Below are positions 38,200 to 49,500 of a stretch of DNA of 64,000 nt, in pieces. A program made the translations under genes and the position numbers. The notes beneath the pieces are model-generated. The model had not been told where the DNA came from. It made no database searches and worked only from the letters and a program-made list of their open reading frames with translations. How positions within the stretch are numbered: position 1 is the stretch's first letter; every line of letters starts with the position of its first letter. This stretch comes from Hedera helix (taxonomy: Eukaryota > Streptophyta > Magnoliopsida > Apiales > Araliaceae): positions 134,001 through 198,000 of the forward strand of contig OX359265.1 of assembly GCA_947179155.2 (NCBI GenBank). The letters are read 5' to 3'.

Positions 38200-38530
38200 A
38201 AAAATTAAAGTTTTCCGCGCAATGCGCGGACCACTGTGCACTGTCGGGCGCGGAGACTAAAACGGCGTCGTTTAGCCTCCAAGAAATATTACGCCGCGCG
38301 TACGCGCGGAAGCCAACAACAGTGACTCCAAAACGACACCGTTTTGGTCCTGCTTCAGCGATCCGCGCGCAATGCGCGAGCAACTGTTTCCGGGGAAATT
38401 ACATTTATGCCCCTCCGTGTTTTTTTCGGCGAAATTACCATTTTGCCCTCGGATCAGTTTTCTGATTATTTACGAAACTGCCATCGGTCCGGTTTTTCAA
38501 CTTAATTACGAAAATGCCATTCGGGTTAAT
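38200..38530. promoter_or_regulatory. GC-rich palindromic cassette in LTR C (5' copy)
   Basis: AAACGGCGTCGTTT (38260-38273), CCGCGCGTACGCGCGG (38294-38309, perfect palindrome), CCAAAACG-4-CGTTTTGG (38328-38347) and CCGCGC-3-GCGCGG (38215-38229). Then near-repeats such as AAATTACATTTATGCCC, AAATTACCATTTTGCCC, TTACGAAACTGCCA and TTACGAAAATGCCA, spaced roughly 35-45 bp. The same layout occurs in A' and D. A promoter role is inferred. Confidence 0.5.
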
Positions 38531-38689
38531 TTTAATTAATTTAAATATTTAAAAATTAATTTAAAATTATAACAAAAATAATAATAATACAAAAATAATA
38601 TTGGGGAGGATATTTTTCATAAAGTTTAATATTTAAATATTTTAAATATTAATCTAGTTAGCTAAACCATGGTTAGGTTAAATAAATTT

Positions 38690-39300
38690 ATTTATTATTT
38701 TAAATGTTAATAATAAATAAAGATGATAAATTAGCAATTATTATTTAATGCCTATTAAATAATATTTAAAGAGAGATAAAATTTATAAATTAATTATTTA
38801 TTATTTAAATATTATTAAATAATAAATAAGGATAATTAAGTAATTAATTATTATTTAATTAACATTAAATAACGATTAATGGAAATTAAGTTATTAGAGT
38901 AATAATTTATTATTTAATTAAAATAATAAATAAGAATGATTTGATTATTATTTAACCTTAAATAATAATTAAAATTAATTAAATAATTAATTATTATTTA
39001 ATTGACATTAAATAATAATTAAAGAGGATTAAGATTAGTAAACTATTATTTAATTTCCTTAATTAAATAATAAGTAAGGTTAATTACTTAGTTAATTATT
39101 GGTTGACTAACATTAAATTAAAGAAGGTTAAAATTAAGTTAATAATTATTTATTATTTAATTATAATTAAATAATAAGTAAGTACAATTAGTTATTATTT
39201 ATTTTAAATAATAACTAGAGTTAATTAATTAATTTCTATTTAATCAATATTAAATAGTAATTAAAAAGAGATTGAGTTAATAAAATAAATTGAATTTAAT
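38690..39300. repeat. Array of AT-rich inverted repeats in LTR C
   Basis: Many ATTATTTAAT/ATTAAATAAT units. The clearest is a perfect 16-bp hairpin, 38987-39002 and 39007-39022, with a 4-nt loop. The same array is in the 3' LTR (about 48650-49260), and a similar one in B1 (about 7590-8050). Confidence 0.75.
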
Positions 39301-40555
39301 TAAACAATTATAATAAGTTGTTTAAGGGTTTAATAAGTGTCCAACACTTAAGAAAAATATTTTCTAACTTATTAAATTATTAACCTAAAATGATTAAGTG
39401 TCTATAAGGTTAATAATATTATTTTGACTAATGTAAATTATGTGTTAGTACTTATGTGTGGTAAATAAGTTCGTTATTAAGCGTATAGTTATGCAAATAC
39501 GCCGTACTAATTATTAGACCGACTTTATTAATGTTAGGTCTTTCAAAGCAAGTTAGTTAAAGCTAGACAATTATTGTAGCTGAGCAAACAGGCAAGTTCT
39601 CTAACCCTACTCAATTATTATCGTTGAACAAGTTTCCATACTTGTATTTATTGTTAAAGCTTGAAGTGGTTTAATTATTTAAAATTATTCCACATCCATA
39701 TTGTTTATACAATCGCACTTAGTGCACTTGAAGCTTATTAGTTCTTGATTCATGAACTGTACTAAAAATGTCAAAAGCTAATAGTTCAGCTAGACATTGC
39801 GTTTCTAAATTCAATAACTTGAATACTTTTAAAAGCTTATCCAAACCATTGTTGGGTGCGGATTTCTTATATTAAGTCTGAGAATTGAACAACCCTAAAT
39901 TAGGGGATTTTGTGTCGGGAAACCGACATTGGCGCCAGTGACTAAATGTAATGCATATACAGCGGGTTGAATAGGCTGATCCCCTTGAAAACCAAACAAC
40001 TCAAAGGGTCAGAGGAAACTCTATTATACCCTAGTTAGTTCAGGGTCCTTAGTGACCACTCAGCATTTTAAGATTCAAATATTCTGTTTATTAAAATTTG
40101 AATCCTGTTTCATTCACAATTGTTATATCTATTGTTGAATCATTGATGATATTTCCCATTCATTCATGATATATTAAATCTATATGATTGTTCTAAACTT
40201 GCTGAGCAAACTAGTTGCTCATTCTTGCTATATCATGAACCATTTTTTCAGATAATCCTGATTGCTCAAAGAAGGATAAAGGAAAAGGAAAAGCCAGAGC
40301 TTAAGTTAGCTTATGCATGCTAATTAGATCTTTAATTATGTATTTACGGTTGTTAAACCTTTTGTAATTCCTTGTGATAGGAACTGTTATTATGTTAAGG
40401 TTGATAGACCCTGGTATTGTAACCTTTTGAAGGGAACCAATATGTATTATTCCGCGATATTTAAATGCAATGTATGTATTTAATTGTTAGTAATGTGTTG
40501 AATAGTGAGAACCAAACTCGAGGTTATGGAACCCGGATTTGGGGTCGTCACAGGT

Positions 40556-40567
40556 TGGTATCAGAGC
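40556..40567 (+). other. Primer-binding site, tRNA-iMet
   Basis: TGGTATCAGAGC, three bases after the LTR, complementary to the 3' end of plant initiator methionine tRNA, which primes minus-strand DNA synthesis. Confidence 0.92.
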
Positions 40568-40796
40568 TGTAGGTTAGAAACGTTAGGATTTGCGAAACCT
40601 AAGTTATAACCTTAGTATTAAACTCATATCGAGTGCGTTAGGAGATGAATCGGGGAGATTCATCATGTTGTATATTTTTGGAGATGGATTGAGAAAATCC
40701 ATCGAGCCGAGATGTACATGATAAAATATCATTTCATTTCATCAATGAATATATTTTATTGCTGTACTAACGTGTGTTATTATTTTATGATATAGG

Positions 40797-41654
40797 ATGG
40801 CAGAGATCGGACAGTCGAGTCGCACTGCTGAGGAGGACTATATTGATATCCATATGGATACTGCACAGCCGCTGGTGGTTGCACCCGTAGAGGAGCCAGA
40901 GTCAGATCCTGAGGAGGGGGATCGTGTGGAGCCCGTTTGGGGCGGAGTCATGAGGCCTTACAGTGAGGATGAGGCAGAGTCAGAGGAGTCTGAGGAGGAG
41001 GAGTCAGCTGATGGAATGGGCACCACTGCCGCTGACATCATAGATGGACTGACCGATAGGAACGAGGGGCTGGAGGCAAGGGTCCAGCATCTAGAGGAGC
41101 AGAATCTGACCCACCAGCACATGGAGGATCAGTATAGGGATGCGGCTTATCAGTTCTCTGGCGAGAACACAGAGCTGAAGGAGAGGATTGTAGGACTTGA
41201 GGATCAGATACAGGAGTACGAGGATTCGGTGGAGCACTTTGCAGTGCTAACACATCAGCTGGTAGATCAGGACGTAGAGCTGCAGGCCAAATTGGCAGTG
41301 GCTGAGACTAGGTTGGCCGAGGCTGAGCTGAAGGTTCAGCAAGTACAGGCAGAGAAGGCCGCCATCCGTGCACACTGGCAGGAGGCGATAGAGGACCGAA
41401 TGGAGATGGAGAGACAGCGGGATGCCGCTTATGGTCAGATGATTGAGCTAGAGGAGGAGGTCCGCGAGAAGCGGGTGAGGACGGATAGACTTAGCTACGT
41501 CTACCGATCTTCATATGGTAGGCTTCAGAGCAGGGTGCACTACTACCCAGCTGAGGAGGGCCAGTCTATGCACACCATCAGCAGGAGTGTGGTGATGGCC
41601 ATCGGGGATGAGGAGTATGATGACGCGATCCGTAGGGGGATGCGCATTCAGTAG
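40797..41654 (+). CDS. Extra ORF of element C: acidic coiled-coil protein of unknown function
   Basis: 285 residues, fully open, starting ATG 230 bp after the primer site and ending TAG before gag. Residues 31-73 are strongly acidic (Glu/Asp/Ser-rich, including SEESEEEES). Residues about 85-230 show long heptad-like patterns of Leu, Val and Glu without helix breakers, a probable long coiled coil. The tail (231-285) is more basic and aromatic (RLSYVYRSSYGRLQSRVHYY). No zinc finger, protease or transmembrane segment is visible. It is visibly richer in G+C than the LTR around it. I do not recognise a family. It could be an accessory structural protein, a captured host coiled-coil segment, or part of an extended gag joined by splicing. 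Lack of stops in a long frame suggests selection or a recent origin. Confidence 0.8.
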   Translation: MAEIGQSSRTAEEDYIDIHMDTAQPLVVAPVEEPESDPEEGDRVEPVWGGVMRPYSEDEAESEESEEEESADGMGTTAADIIDGLTDRNEGLEARVQHLEEQNLTHQHMEDQYRDAAYQFSGENTELKERIVGLEDQIQEYEDSVEHFAVLTHQLVDQDVELQAKLAVAETRLAEAELKVQQVQAEKAAIRAHWQEAIEDRMEMERQRDAAYGQMIELEEEVREKRVRTDRLSYVYRSSYGRLQSRVHYYPAEEGQSMHTISRSVVMAIGDEEYDDAIRRGMRIQ

Positions 41655-42006
41655 TAGTAGTAGTTGTTTTCTAATTTCGTATGTAAATAGATGCAGTAGA
41701 ACCCAACTTTTGTTTTATTAGAGGGTTAATATGTCACTAAATCCCAACTCTAGGAAGTTGTAGGATATGTCAGATCCCATCTTTTGTAGCTTCTCAGGGA
41801 TAGAAGCATTTATAGCAGTATGTTGTCGATGTAAAGTGCTATGCACCACTGTTTTAGCATATGAATATAAATGCAGTCAAATTTATGTTTATATGTGTGT
41901 TGAAATAATTATTTGTATTTTAGCTAAATATTGCCTAAGATACAAAGTAATGAGATGAAAAATATGAAATAAGTATAATAATGTAAATTTTTGTTTATAA
42001 CAGAAA
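41655..42006 (+). promoter_or_regulatory. Gap between extra ORF and gag, possible intron
   Basis: AT-rich 350 bp. It ends TTTTTGTTTATAACAG just three bases before the gag ATG, an excellent plant 3' splice acceptor (AG at 42002-42003). A possible donor GTATGT lies at 41679, 25 bp after the extra ORF's stop, giving a 325-nt intron. A donor farther upstream could instead skip the extra ORF and make gag-pol the first frame of a spliced mRNA. Confidence 0.45.
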
Positions 42007-45000
42007 ATGCCGCCACGTAGACAACCACCAAGGAACCAGGGGGTAGAAGAGTCAGTTAACAACGACGCGGGGGGACACAACGTAGACCCTATGCAAAACT
42101 TCGTCGACATGCTAGCTGAGGCAATGCAAAACCGCCACCCTGTAGTAGCAAATCCGCCACCACCACCAAATCAGTTGGCGAATTTTAAAGATTTTAAGGC
42201 GGTGGGACCGCCAGAGTTTAGGGGAACGTCGGACCCGATAGAGGCCCAGTCTTGGATAAAAGAGATAGAGAAGGCGTTCGTTATCGCAAGAGTAGCTGAG
42301 GAGCAAAAGACAGTTTTTGCTACCTACATGATGAAGGGCGAAGCCAATTTCTGGTGGGAAGCCAATCAGAATAGGGCTGGGGATGGTGTGGTGCCCTGGA
42401 CAAAATTTAAGGAAATATTCGACGAGAATTATTTCCCGAAAAGTATGAAGAGTAGGATGGAGGTAAGGTTTCTAGAACTGAAACAGGAGAACATGTCGGT
42501 ACCGGAGTACGCGACAAAATTTAATGAGCTGGCCAGGTTCGCTCCACATCAGGTAGACACGGAGGAACGCAAGGCCAGGAGGTTCGAGAATGGATTGAGA
42601 CCTTGGATATTCAACAAGGTAGCAGTACTGCAGATTGACTCGTTCGCAACTTTGCTAGAGAAGTCAATCATTGCTGAAGGAGGAAGCGACGCATTAACCA
42701 AGTACAACCAGGAGAGAAACAAGAAGAAAAATGAAGGGGGAAGCAAGAACAGCAACAGTGGAGGCAATAATAACAATAACAGCAATAAGCGCAAATGGGA
42801 CAACAGTAATGACAAGAGCTCGGGGAATCAACAAGGAAGTGTTCAGAAAAAGCCAGCATGCAATATTTGTGGAAAGAATCATTTCGGGGAGTGCAGGAAA
42901 GGCAAGAACACGTGCTACAATTGTGGTCAGGTGGGACATATTTCTCCAAATTGTCCCCTCCCAAAGAAAGTGAGATGCTTTTCTTGCGGAGCATCTGACC
43001 ACCTGATAAAGGATTGCCCTAAGAAGAAGAATGACGGGGGTAGCGGCTACAAGGGCAATAACAGCAAATTGGTTATCGGGGGACCGGTACCACAGAACAA
43101 GCCGACAGCCCGGACTTTCAATATGACGGTACAGGATGCCGTGGGGTCAAAAGACGTGGTGTCAGGTATTATTCCGATCAATAATATAAATGCATATGTA
43201 TTGTTTGATTCGGGTGCTACCTGTTCATTTGTGTCTGATGATTTCGCTAGACGATTAGAGTTGCCTAGGGACAAACTAGAAAACTCAATGAACATAGAAG
43301 TTGCTAATAAAGAAGTGATTCCGGTAGAGTACATACATAGGAATTGTTGTGCTGAAATCAAGGGTCAGAAATTAAATGTGAATCTAATTCCAATACGTCT
43401 GGGGGAATTTGATGTAATACTTGGGATGGATTGGTTGTTTAACCACGGGGCGATAATTGATTGTCAGAAGAAGTGCATACACCTTAAGACACCAAATAAG
43501 TCTAAGGTTGTATTTTATGGCAGCAAGTCGTCAAGACAGTCTTCTTGTCTGACGATGATGCAAGCCAAGAAATTATTGAAGAAAGGTTGTGTAGGGTATT
43601 TGGCTCATGTGGTTGACACACAAGTGGTGAGTCCCGAGATGGAGCAAATACCAGTAGTTAGCGAGTTTACGGATGTTTTTCCAGATGTACTGCCGGGTTT
43701 ACCGCCGGACAGGGAGATAAAATTTGTGATTGATTTAGTACCGGGGACAGCACCGATATCGAAAGCACCATATAGGATGGCTCCGGTAGAACTGAAGGAA
43801 TTGATGGTGCAATTGCAGGAGTTGTTAGATAATAAGTACATTCAACCAAGTGTTTCTCCATGGGGAGCACCGGTGCTGTTTGTAAAGAAGAAGGATGGAT
43901 CGATGAGATTGTGTATGGATTATAGAGAGCTGAATAAGGTGACAATTAAGAACAAGTACACGTTACCACGAATTGACGATCTTTTCGATCAATTGAAAGG
44001 GGCGAAGTACTTTTCAAAGATTGACTTAAGGACTGGTTATCATCAGTTGAAAGTCAGGAAGGAGGATATATCCAAGACGGCATTCAGAACTCGATATGGG
44101 CATTACGAGTTTCTGGTGATGTCGTTTGGACTAACGAATGCGCCAACCGCATTTATGGACATGATGAACAGAATATTCAAGCAATACTTGGATAAATTTG
44201 TAGTCGTGTTCATTGACGATATTTTGGTGTATTCCAAAACGGAGGAAGAGCATGTTGAACACCTAAGATTGGTGTTGGAGATTTTACGGAAGGAGCGGTT
44301 GTACGCTAAGTTTTCAAAGTGTGAATTCTGGTTGGAGAGAGTTCAATTTTTAGGTCATGTTATTGACAAGGAGGGAGTTTCGGTTGATCCGGCGAAGGTT
44401 GAATCGGTAATGAATTGGGAACAACCAAGGACGCCGACAGAAGTAAGAAGTTTCTTAGGGCTAGCGGGTTACTATCGGAGATTCATTCAAGACTTCTCAA
44501 AGATAGCAACACCGTTGACCAACTTAACAAGAAAGACGGTAAAATACGTGTGGACTGAGAAGTGTGAAGAAAGTTTTCAGGAGTTAAAGAAAAGACTTAG
44601 TGAAGCACCTGTATTGACCTTACCAGACGATACAGGAGGTTTTACGGTCTACAGTGATGCATCGCACAAGGGGCTTGGCTGTGTGCTTATGCAAAACGGC
44701 AAAGTCGTTGCGTATGCGTCCAGACAATTAAAAGATTATGAGAAGGGATATCCTACCCACGACTTGGAGCTGGCAGCGGTAGTGTTTGCCCTTAAAATTT
44801 GGAGACATTATCTGTACGGAGAAAAATGTGAGGTATTCACAGACCATAAGAGTCTGAAGTATATCTTCACACAGAAGGAGCTGAATATGAGGCAATGGAG
44901 ATGGTTGGAATTGATCAAAGATTATGATTGTGAAATTCTATATCATCCCGGCAAGGCCAACGTAGTAGCGGATGCTCTGAGTAGAAAGAGCAGGGAGAAA

Positions 45001-46533
45001 TTATTCATATTGACAGATCAGGAACAATTGGTTCAAGAGATGGCTCGAATGGAGTTGGAAGTGAGAAATCCAAACGAGTCAATAGAAGTCGAGGTGAGCC
45101 CAACCTTGTTAGATAGGGTGAAAGAGGCTCAAGACAAAGATGAGGAATGTGACAGAATCCGGAAGAGGATGACCGATGGAGAAGAGGTCAAGTTTAAAAT
45201 TGATAGCATGGGATTGCTGAGATTTGAAAATCGTGTTTGGGTACCGCTAGTGCCTGAATTACGAGAGGAAATTTTGCAAGAGGCCCACAGTACGAGATAC
45301 TCGATACATCCGGGGAGTACGAAGATGTATCAAGATCTACGACAGCATTTTTGGTGGCCGAATTTAAAAAGGGAGGTTGCAGAATGTGTCAGCCGATGCC
45401 TAACTTGTCAAAGGGTAAAGGCCGAACATCAGAGACCAAGTGGATTGTTACAGCCGTTAGAAATTCCTGAGTGGAAATGGGAGCATATCACAATGGATTT
45501 TGTGGTAGGGCTTCCAACAACACAGAAGGGATATGACGCAATTTGGGTGATTGTGGATCGACTAACAAAGTCAGCGCACTTTTTGCCGATCAAGATTAGG
45601 TTCAGTTTGGATCAGTTGTCCAAATTGTACATCAAAGAGATAGTTTCAAGACATGGGGTGCCGGTATCGATTGTGTCAGACAGAGATCCGCGCTTCACGT
45701 CAAAATTTTGGAGAAGTCTTCAGGAGAGATTGGGGACACAGTTGAGAATGAGTACAGCATATCATCCGCAGACTGATGGGCAAAGTGAGAGAACAATTCA
45801 GACATTGGAAGATATGCTCAGGGCCTGCGTAATGGATTTCAAGGGCAGTTGGGAAATCCATCTACCACTAGTTGAGTTTGCATATAACAACAGTTATCAT
45901 GCGAGCATAGGTATGCCGCCTTACGAAGCTTTATATGGCAGAAAATGCAGAACACCTCTATGTTGGGATGAGGTAGGAGAACGCCGACTGTTGGGGCCAG
46001 AATTGGTTCAACAGACAGTAGAAATTATCAAGGTAATAAGAGCTCGGCTAGTAGCAGCTCAAGACCGTCAAAAGAAATACGCCGATTTACATCGACAGAA
46101 ACGAGACTTCGAAGTGGGGAGTTTTGTGTTCATTAAGGTATCTCCCTGGAAAGGGAAGATCAGGTTTGGAAAGAAGGGAAAATTGAGTCCAAGGTTCATA
46201 GGACCGTTCGAAATATTGAGGAGAGTGGGTGAAGTAGCATACAAGGTAGCTTTACCTCCTGAATTGGAACATATTCACAATGTGTTTCACGTGTCAGTAT
46301 TGCGGCCATACAAACCAGACTACAAGCACGTTATCTCCTATGAACCAATTCAAGTTGGTAAGGACTTATCATATGAAGAAGTTCCTGTTCAGATACTCGA
46401 TAGGAAGGAACAGAAACTGAGAAATAAGATAATTCATTCTGTCAAAGTACTTTGGAGGAATCACGCCATTGAAGAAGCTACGTGGGAATTAGAGGAGGAA
46501 ATGAGGGCAAATTACCTGTTTTTATTTGAGTAA
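42007..46533 (+). CDS. Gag-Pol polyprotein, Tekay/Del chromovirus
   Basis: 1508 codons, one uninterrupted frame. Gag about 60-235 (FWWEANQNRAG motif). Three zinc knuckles at 285-296 (short form CX2CX3HX3C), 303-316 and 324-337. Protease with DSGA at 401-404. RT about 600-780 with catalytic D673 and the DD pair 737-738 (FIDD). RNase H with D884, E921, D946, D989. Integrase with H1094, H1101, C1131, C1134 and catalytic D1164, D1225, E1261 (35 residues between the last two). GPF at 1399-1401, then a chromodomain about 1454-1508 of the Tekay type (LSYEEVPVQILDR...VLWRNHAIEEATWE). All catalytic residues are present. The chromodomain probably directs insertion to chromatin carrying particular histone marks. 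Gag and Pol share one frame with no shift, as in other Tekay elements. Confidence 0.97.
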   Translation: MPPRRQPPRNQGVEESVNNDAGGHNVDPMQNFVDMLAEAMQNRHPVVANPPPPPNQLANFKDFKAVGPPEFRGTSDPIEAQSWIKEIEKAFVIARVAEEQKTVFATYMMKGEANFWWEANQNRAGDGVVPWTKFKEIFDENYFPKSMKSRMEVRFLELKQENMSVPEYATKFNELARFAPHQVDTEERKARRFENGLRPWIFNKVAVLQIDSFATLLEKSIIAEGGSDALTKYNQERNKKKNEGGSKNSNSGGNNNNNSNKRKWDNSNDKSSGNQQGSVQKKPACNICGKNHFGECRKGKNTCYNCGQVGHISPNCPLPKKVRCFSCGASDHLIKDCPKKKNDGGSGYKGNNSKLVIGGPVPQNKPTARTFNMTVQDAVGSKDVVSGIIPINNINAYVLFDSGATCSFVSDDFARRLELPRDKLENSMNIEVANKEVIPVEYIHRNCCAEIKGQKLNVNLIPIRLGEFDVILGMDWLFNHGAIIDCQKKCIHLKTPNKSKVVFYGSKSSRQSSCLTMMQAKKLLKKGCVGYLAHVVDTQVVSPEMEQIPVVSEFTDVFPDVLPGLPPDREIKFVIDLVPGTAPISKAPYRMAPVELKELMVQLQELLDNKYIQPSVSPWGAPVLFVKKKDGSMRLCMDYRELNKVTIKNKYTLPRIDDLFDQLKGAKYFSKIDLRTGYHQLKVRKEDISKTAFRTRYGHYEFLVMSFGLTNAPTAFMDMMNRIFKQYLDKFVVVFIDDILVYSKTEEEHVEHLRLVLEILRKERLYAKFSKCEFWLERVQFLGHVIDKEGVSVDPAKVESVMNWEQPRTPTEVRSFLGLAGYYRRFIQDFSKIATPLTNLTRKTVKYVWTEKCEESFQELKKRLSEAPVLTLPDDTGGFTVYSDASHKGLGCVLMQNGKVVAYASRQLKDYEKGYPTHDLELAAVVFALKIWRHYLYGEKCEVFTDHKSLKYIFTQKELNMRQWRWLELIKDYDCEILYHPGKANVVADALSRKSREKLFILTDQEQLVQEMARMELEVRNPNESIEVEVSPTLLDRVKEAQDKDEECDRIRKRMTDGEEVKFKIDSMGLLRFENRVWVPLVPELREEILQEAHSTRYSIHPGSTKMYQDLRQHFWWPNLKREVAECVSRCLTCQRVKAEHQRPSGLLQPLEIPEWKWEHITMDFVVGLPTTQKGYDAIWVIVDRLTKSAHFLPIKIRFSLDQLSKLYIKEIVSRHGVPVSIVSDRDPRFTSKFWRSLQERLGTQLRMSTAYHPQTDGQSERTIQTLEDMLRACVMDFKGSWEIHLPLVEFAYNNSYHASIGMPPYEALYGRKCRTPLCWDEVGERRLLGPELVQQTVEIIKVIRARLVAAQDRQKKYADLHRQKRDFEVGSFVFIKVSPWKGKIRFGKKGKLSPRFIGPFEILRRVGEVAYKVALPPELEHIHNVFHVSVLRPYKPDYKHVISYEPIQVGKDLSYEEVPVQILDRKEQKLRNKIIHSVKVLWRNHAIEEATWELEEEMRANYLFLFE

Positions 46534-46568
46534 CCTTATTTTTACAATTCCGAGGACGGAATTTTTAT

Positions 46569-46581
46569 AAGGAGGGGAGAA
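46569..46581 (+). other. Polypurine tract of element C
   Basis: AAGGAGGGGAGAA directly before the 3' LTR; primes plus-strand DNA synthesis. Confidence 0.93.
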
Positions 46582-49500
46582 TGTAATGTCCTAGAATTTC
46601 CACATCTTTATTAATTAAATTATTAATTTAATTTCCAACGAGTTATTTTTACGAGATTATTTAAATCTTTTCATGTGATTAATTAATTATGTGATTAAAT
46701 AATTATGTAATTAATTACTAAAATTAATTAAAGGAGGTCACTAATATGTTATTAAATTAGTGAACAAACCCTAAAGTTTTAATATCAAAATAATTGATAA
46801 GTTTCCTATTAATTAAATATTCAATTAAATTGAATATAATGAGTGAATTAAATATAATAAATTAATTAATATGATTATTAATTAATGTAAATAATGTGAA
46901 ATATTAATAATAATATTTATTAGTCCATTTAGTAATTTAATACTAATGGGTTAGAATATTTAATTATTTATTCCATTTAATTATTTATTTAATCATGGAT
47001 TGAATAATTAATGTATAAATTATTAAATTAGCCCAACATGGGTCAATTAGTAGCCCAAGTGGAGAATAATAAAATTTGACAATTTAGTAGCCCAAACAAT
47101 TTAATAGAAGCCCAATTGGTATTTTAAATTAAAGCCCAATGATTGGCCCACTTGGAAAAACAATTAAATAACTTATTAATTAATTAAAATAAGCAAAGTG
47201 ACTTGATTTTGGGACAAATCAAATGTCCATCAGCCGTGTAGGTGAGTGCGGAGAGAGAAAATGATTTTTTTTATTTTCTTTTATTTTTCATTTATTTAAT
47301 ATTAGGTTGCTTGTTTTGATTTTTGGGAAAGTCTTTTCCCACAAAATCCTCACCAACTTAGTATGGGTTAGCTTTCTTGTGTAAGTATCCAATATAGATG
47401 CATGATGGTCTAGATTAATAGATACAATGTGTGTATCTAATATTTTGTAGGAGTATACTTGCATTTGTAAGACTTGTATACTTCATTATTTTTCAAGCTA
47501 AAGAGAGAGCTAGAGAGCATTTGAGAGTGAGAAAATAGTGAGAGCAAAATACTAAGAGAGGAGAAGGAGTTCTTGGTGTATGTCATCTTCATTCACAACC
47601 TACTTTGGAAGAAAAAGGAAGATATCCATTAAATCAAGGTAATGGTTATTCTAAATCGAAGTTTTATTTTTAAATTAAATAATCATCATGCTTGTATAAA
47701 CATGTTAATATGGTTATTAATGTGTAGTTGTAATATTTATGCCATGCTTGAGTTTAATATGTTTGGTTTGTATTTTGGTATATTTTATATGCTAAAATAT
47801 GTATTTAGTAGTGTGTAAACAAGTTTTGAAATATATTACCAAAAATATTTTTGTAAAACTTAGGTTTGATGTTCTAATATTATAGAACATTAAATCATGA
47901 GAAAAACAAAGTTTGAATCACTTAAAATGGAGTTATACACAAAAAGATATGATTTATGGTAGTTTATGTGATGTAAAAATTTTTATAAAAAAATATTGAT
48001 ATTAAATCATGAAAAATTATTTTTTTCATGTTATAAATTAATATAAGGTGATTGGTAATTTTTTTGGATTTTTATTGAAGAGTTAAAGATTTATTGAAGG
48101 TATAATTTTAATTAAAGTGTGTGTAGCCGGAACTGTTCACATTCTGTGAAAGAACAAAAAAATTAAAGTTTTCCGCGCAATGCGCGGACCACTGTGCACT
48201 GTCGGGCGCGGAGACTAAAACGGCGTCGTTTAGCCTCCAAGAAATATTACGCCGCGCGTACGCGCGGAAGCCAACAACAGTGACTCCAAAACGACACCGT
48301 TTTGGTCCTGCTTCAGCGATCCGCGCGCAATGCGCGAGCAACTGTTTTCGGGAAAATTATATTTATGCCCCTCCGTGTTTTTTTCGGCGAAATTACCATT
48401 TTGCCCTCGGATCAGTTTTCTGATTATTTACGAAACTGCCATCGGTCCGGTTTTTCAACTTAATTACGAAAATGCCATTCGGGTTAATTTTAATTAATTT
48501 AAATATTTAAAAATTAATTTAAAATTATAACAAAAATAATAATAATACAAAAATAATATTGGGGAGGATATTTTTCATAAAGTTTAATATTTAAATATTT
48601 TAAATATTAATCTAGTTAGCTAAACCATGGTTAGGTTAAATAAATTTATTATTAATTTATTATTTTAAATGTTAATAATAAATAAAGATGATAAATTAGC
48701 AATTATTATTTAATGCCTATTAAATAATATTTAAAGAGAGATAAAATTTATAAATTAATTATTTATTATTTAAATATTATTAAATAATAAATAAGGATAA
48801 TTAAGTAATTAATTATTATTTAATTAACATTAAATAACGATTAATGGAAATTAAGTTATTAGAGTAATAATTTATTATTTAATTAAAATAATAAATAAGA
48901 ATGATTTGATTATTATTTAACCTTAAACAATAATTAAAATTAATTAAATAATTAATTATTATTTAATTGACATTAAATAATAATTAAAGAGGATTAAGAT
49001 TAGTAAACTATTATTTAATTTCCTTAATTAAATAATAAGTAAGGTTAATTACTTAGTTAATTATTGGTTGACTAACATTAAATTAAAGAAGGTTAAAATT
49101 AAGTTAATAATTATTTATTATTTAATTATAATTAAATAATAAGTAAATACAATTAGTTATTAATTATTTTAAATAATAACTAGAGTTAATTAATTAATTT
49201 CTATTTAATCAATATTAAATAGTAATTAAAAAGAGATTGAGTTAATAAAATAAATTGAATTTAATTAAACAATTATAATAAGTTGTTTAAGGGTTTAATA
49301 AGTGTCCAACACTTAAGAAAAATATTTTCTAACTTATTAAATTATTAACCTAAAATGATTAAGTGTCTATAAGGTTAATAATATTGTTTTGACTAATGTA
49401 AATTATGTGTTAGTACTTATGTGTGGTAAATAAGTTCGTTATTAAGCGTATAGTTATGCAAATACGCCGTACTAATTATTAGACCGACTTTATTAATGTT

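Larger units (their letters stand above)
36623..40552 (+). repeat. 5' LTR of element C
   Basis: 3930 bp, TG...CA. Contains a GC-rich cassette (about 38200-38530), an AT-rich array of short inverted repeats (about 38690-39300), and a conserved hairpin motif (40197-40228) followed by TTTTTTCAG. The minus-strand frame at 38150-38383 is not a gene: it is the same in both LTRs and overlies the palindromes. Confidence 0.95.

Noticed and set aside
38150..38383. 77-codon minus-strand frame present in both LTRs of element C
   Set aside because: It is duplicated only because the LTRs are identical, overlies palindromes and near-repeats, and has no recognisable protein features.
41038..41253. Minus-strand frame opposite the extra coiled-coil ORF
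   Set aside because: Proline-rich shadow of the acidic/leucine codons on the plus strand.
42549..43945. Several minus-strand and shifted frames of 70-110 codons across gag-pol
   Set aside because: They are shadows of the intact gag-pol frame and contain no family motif.
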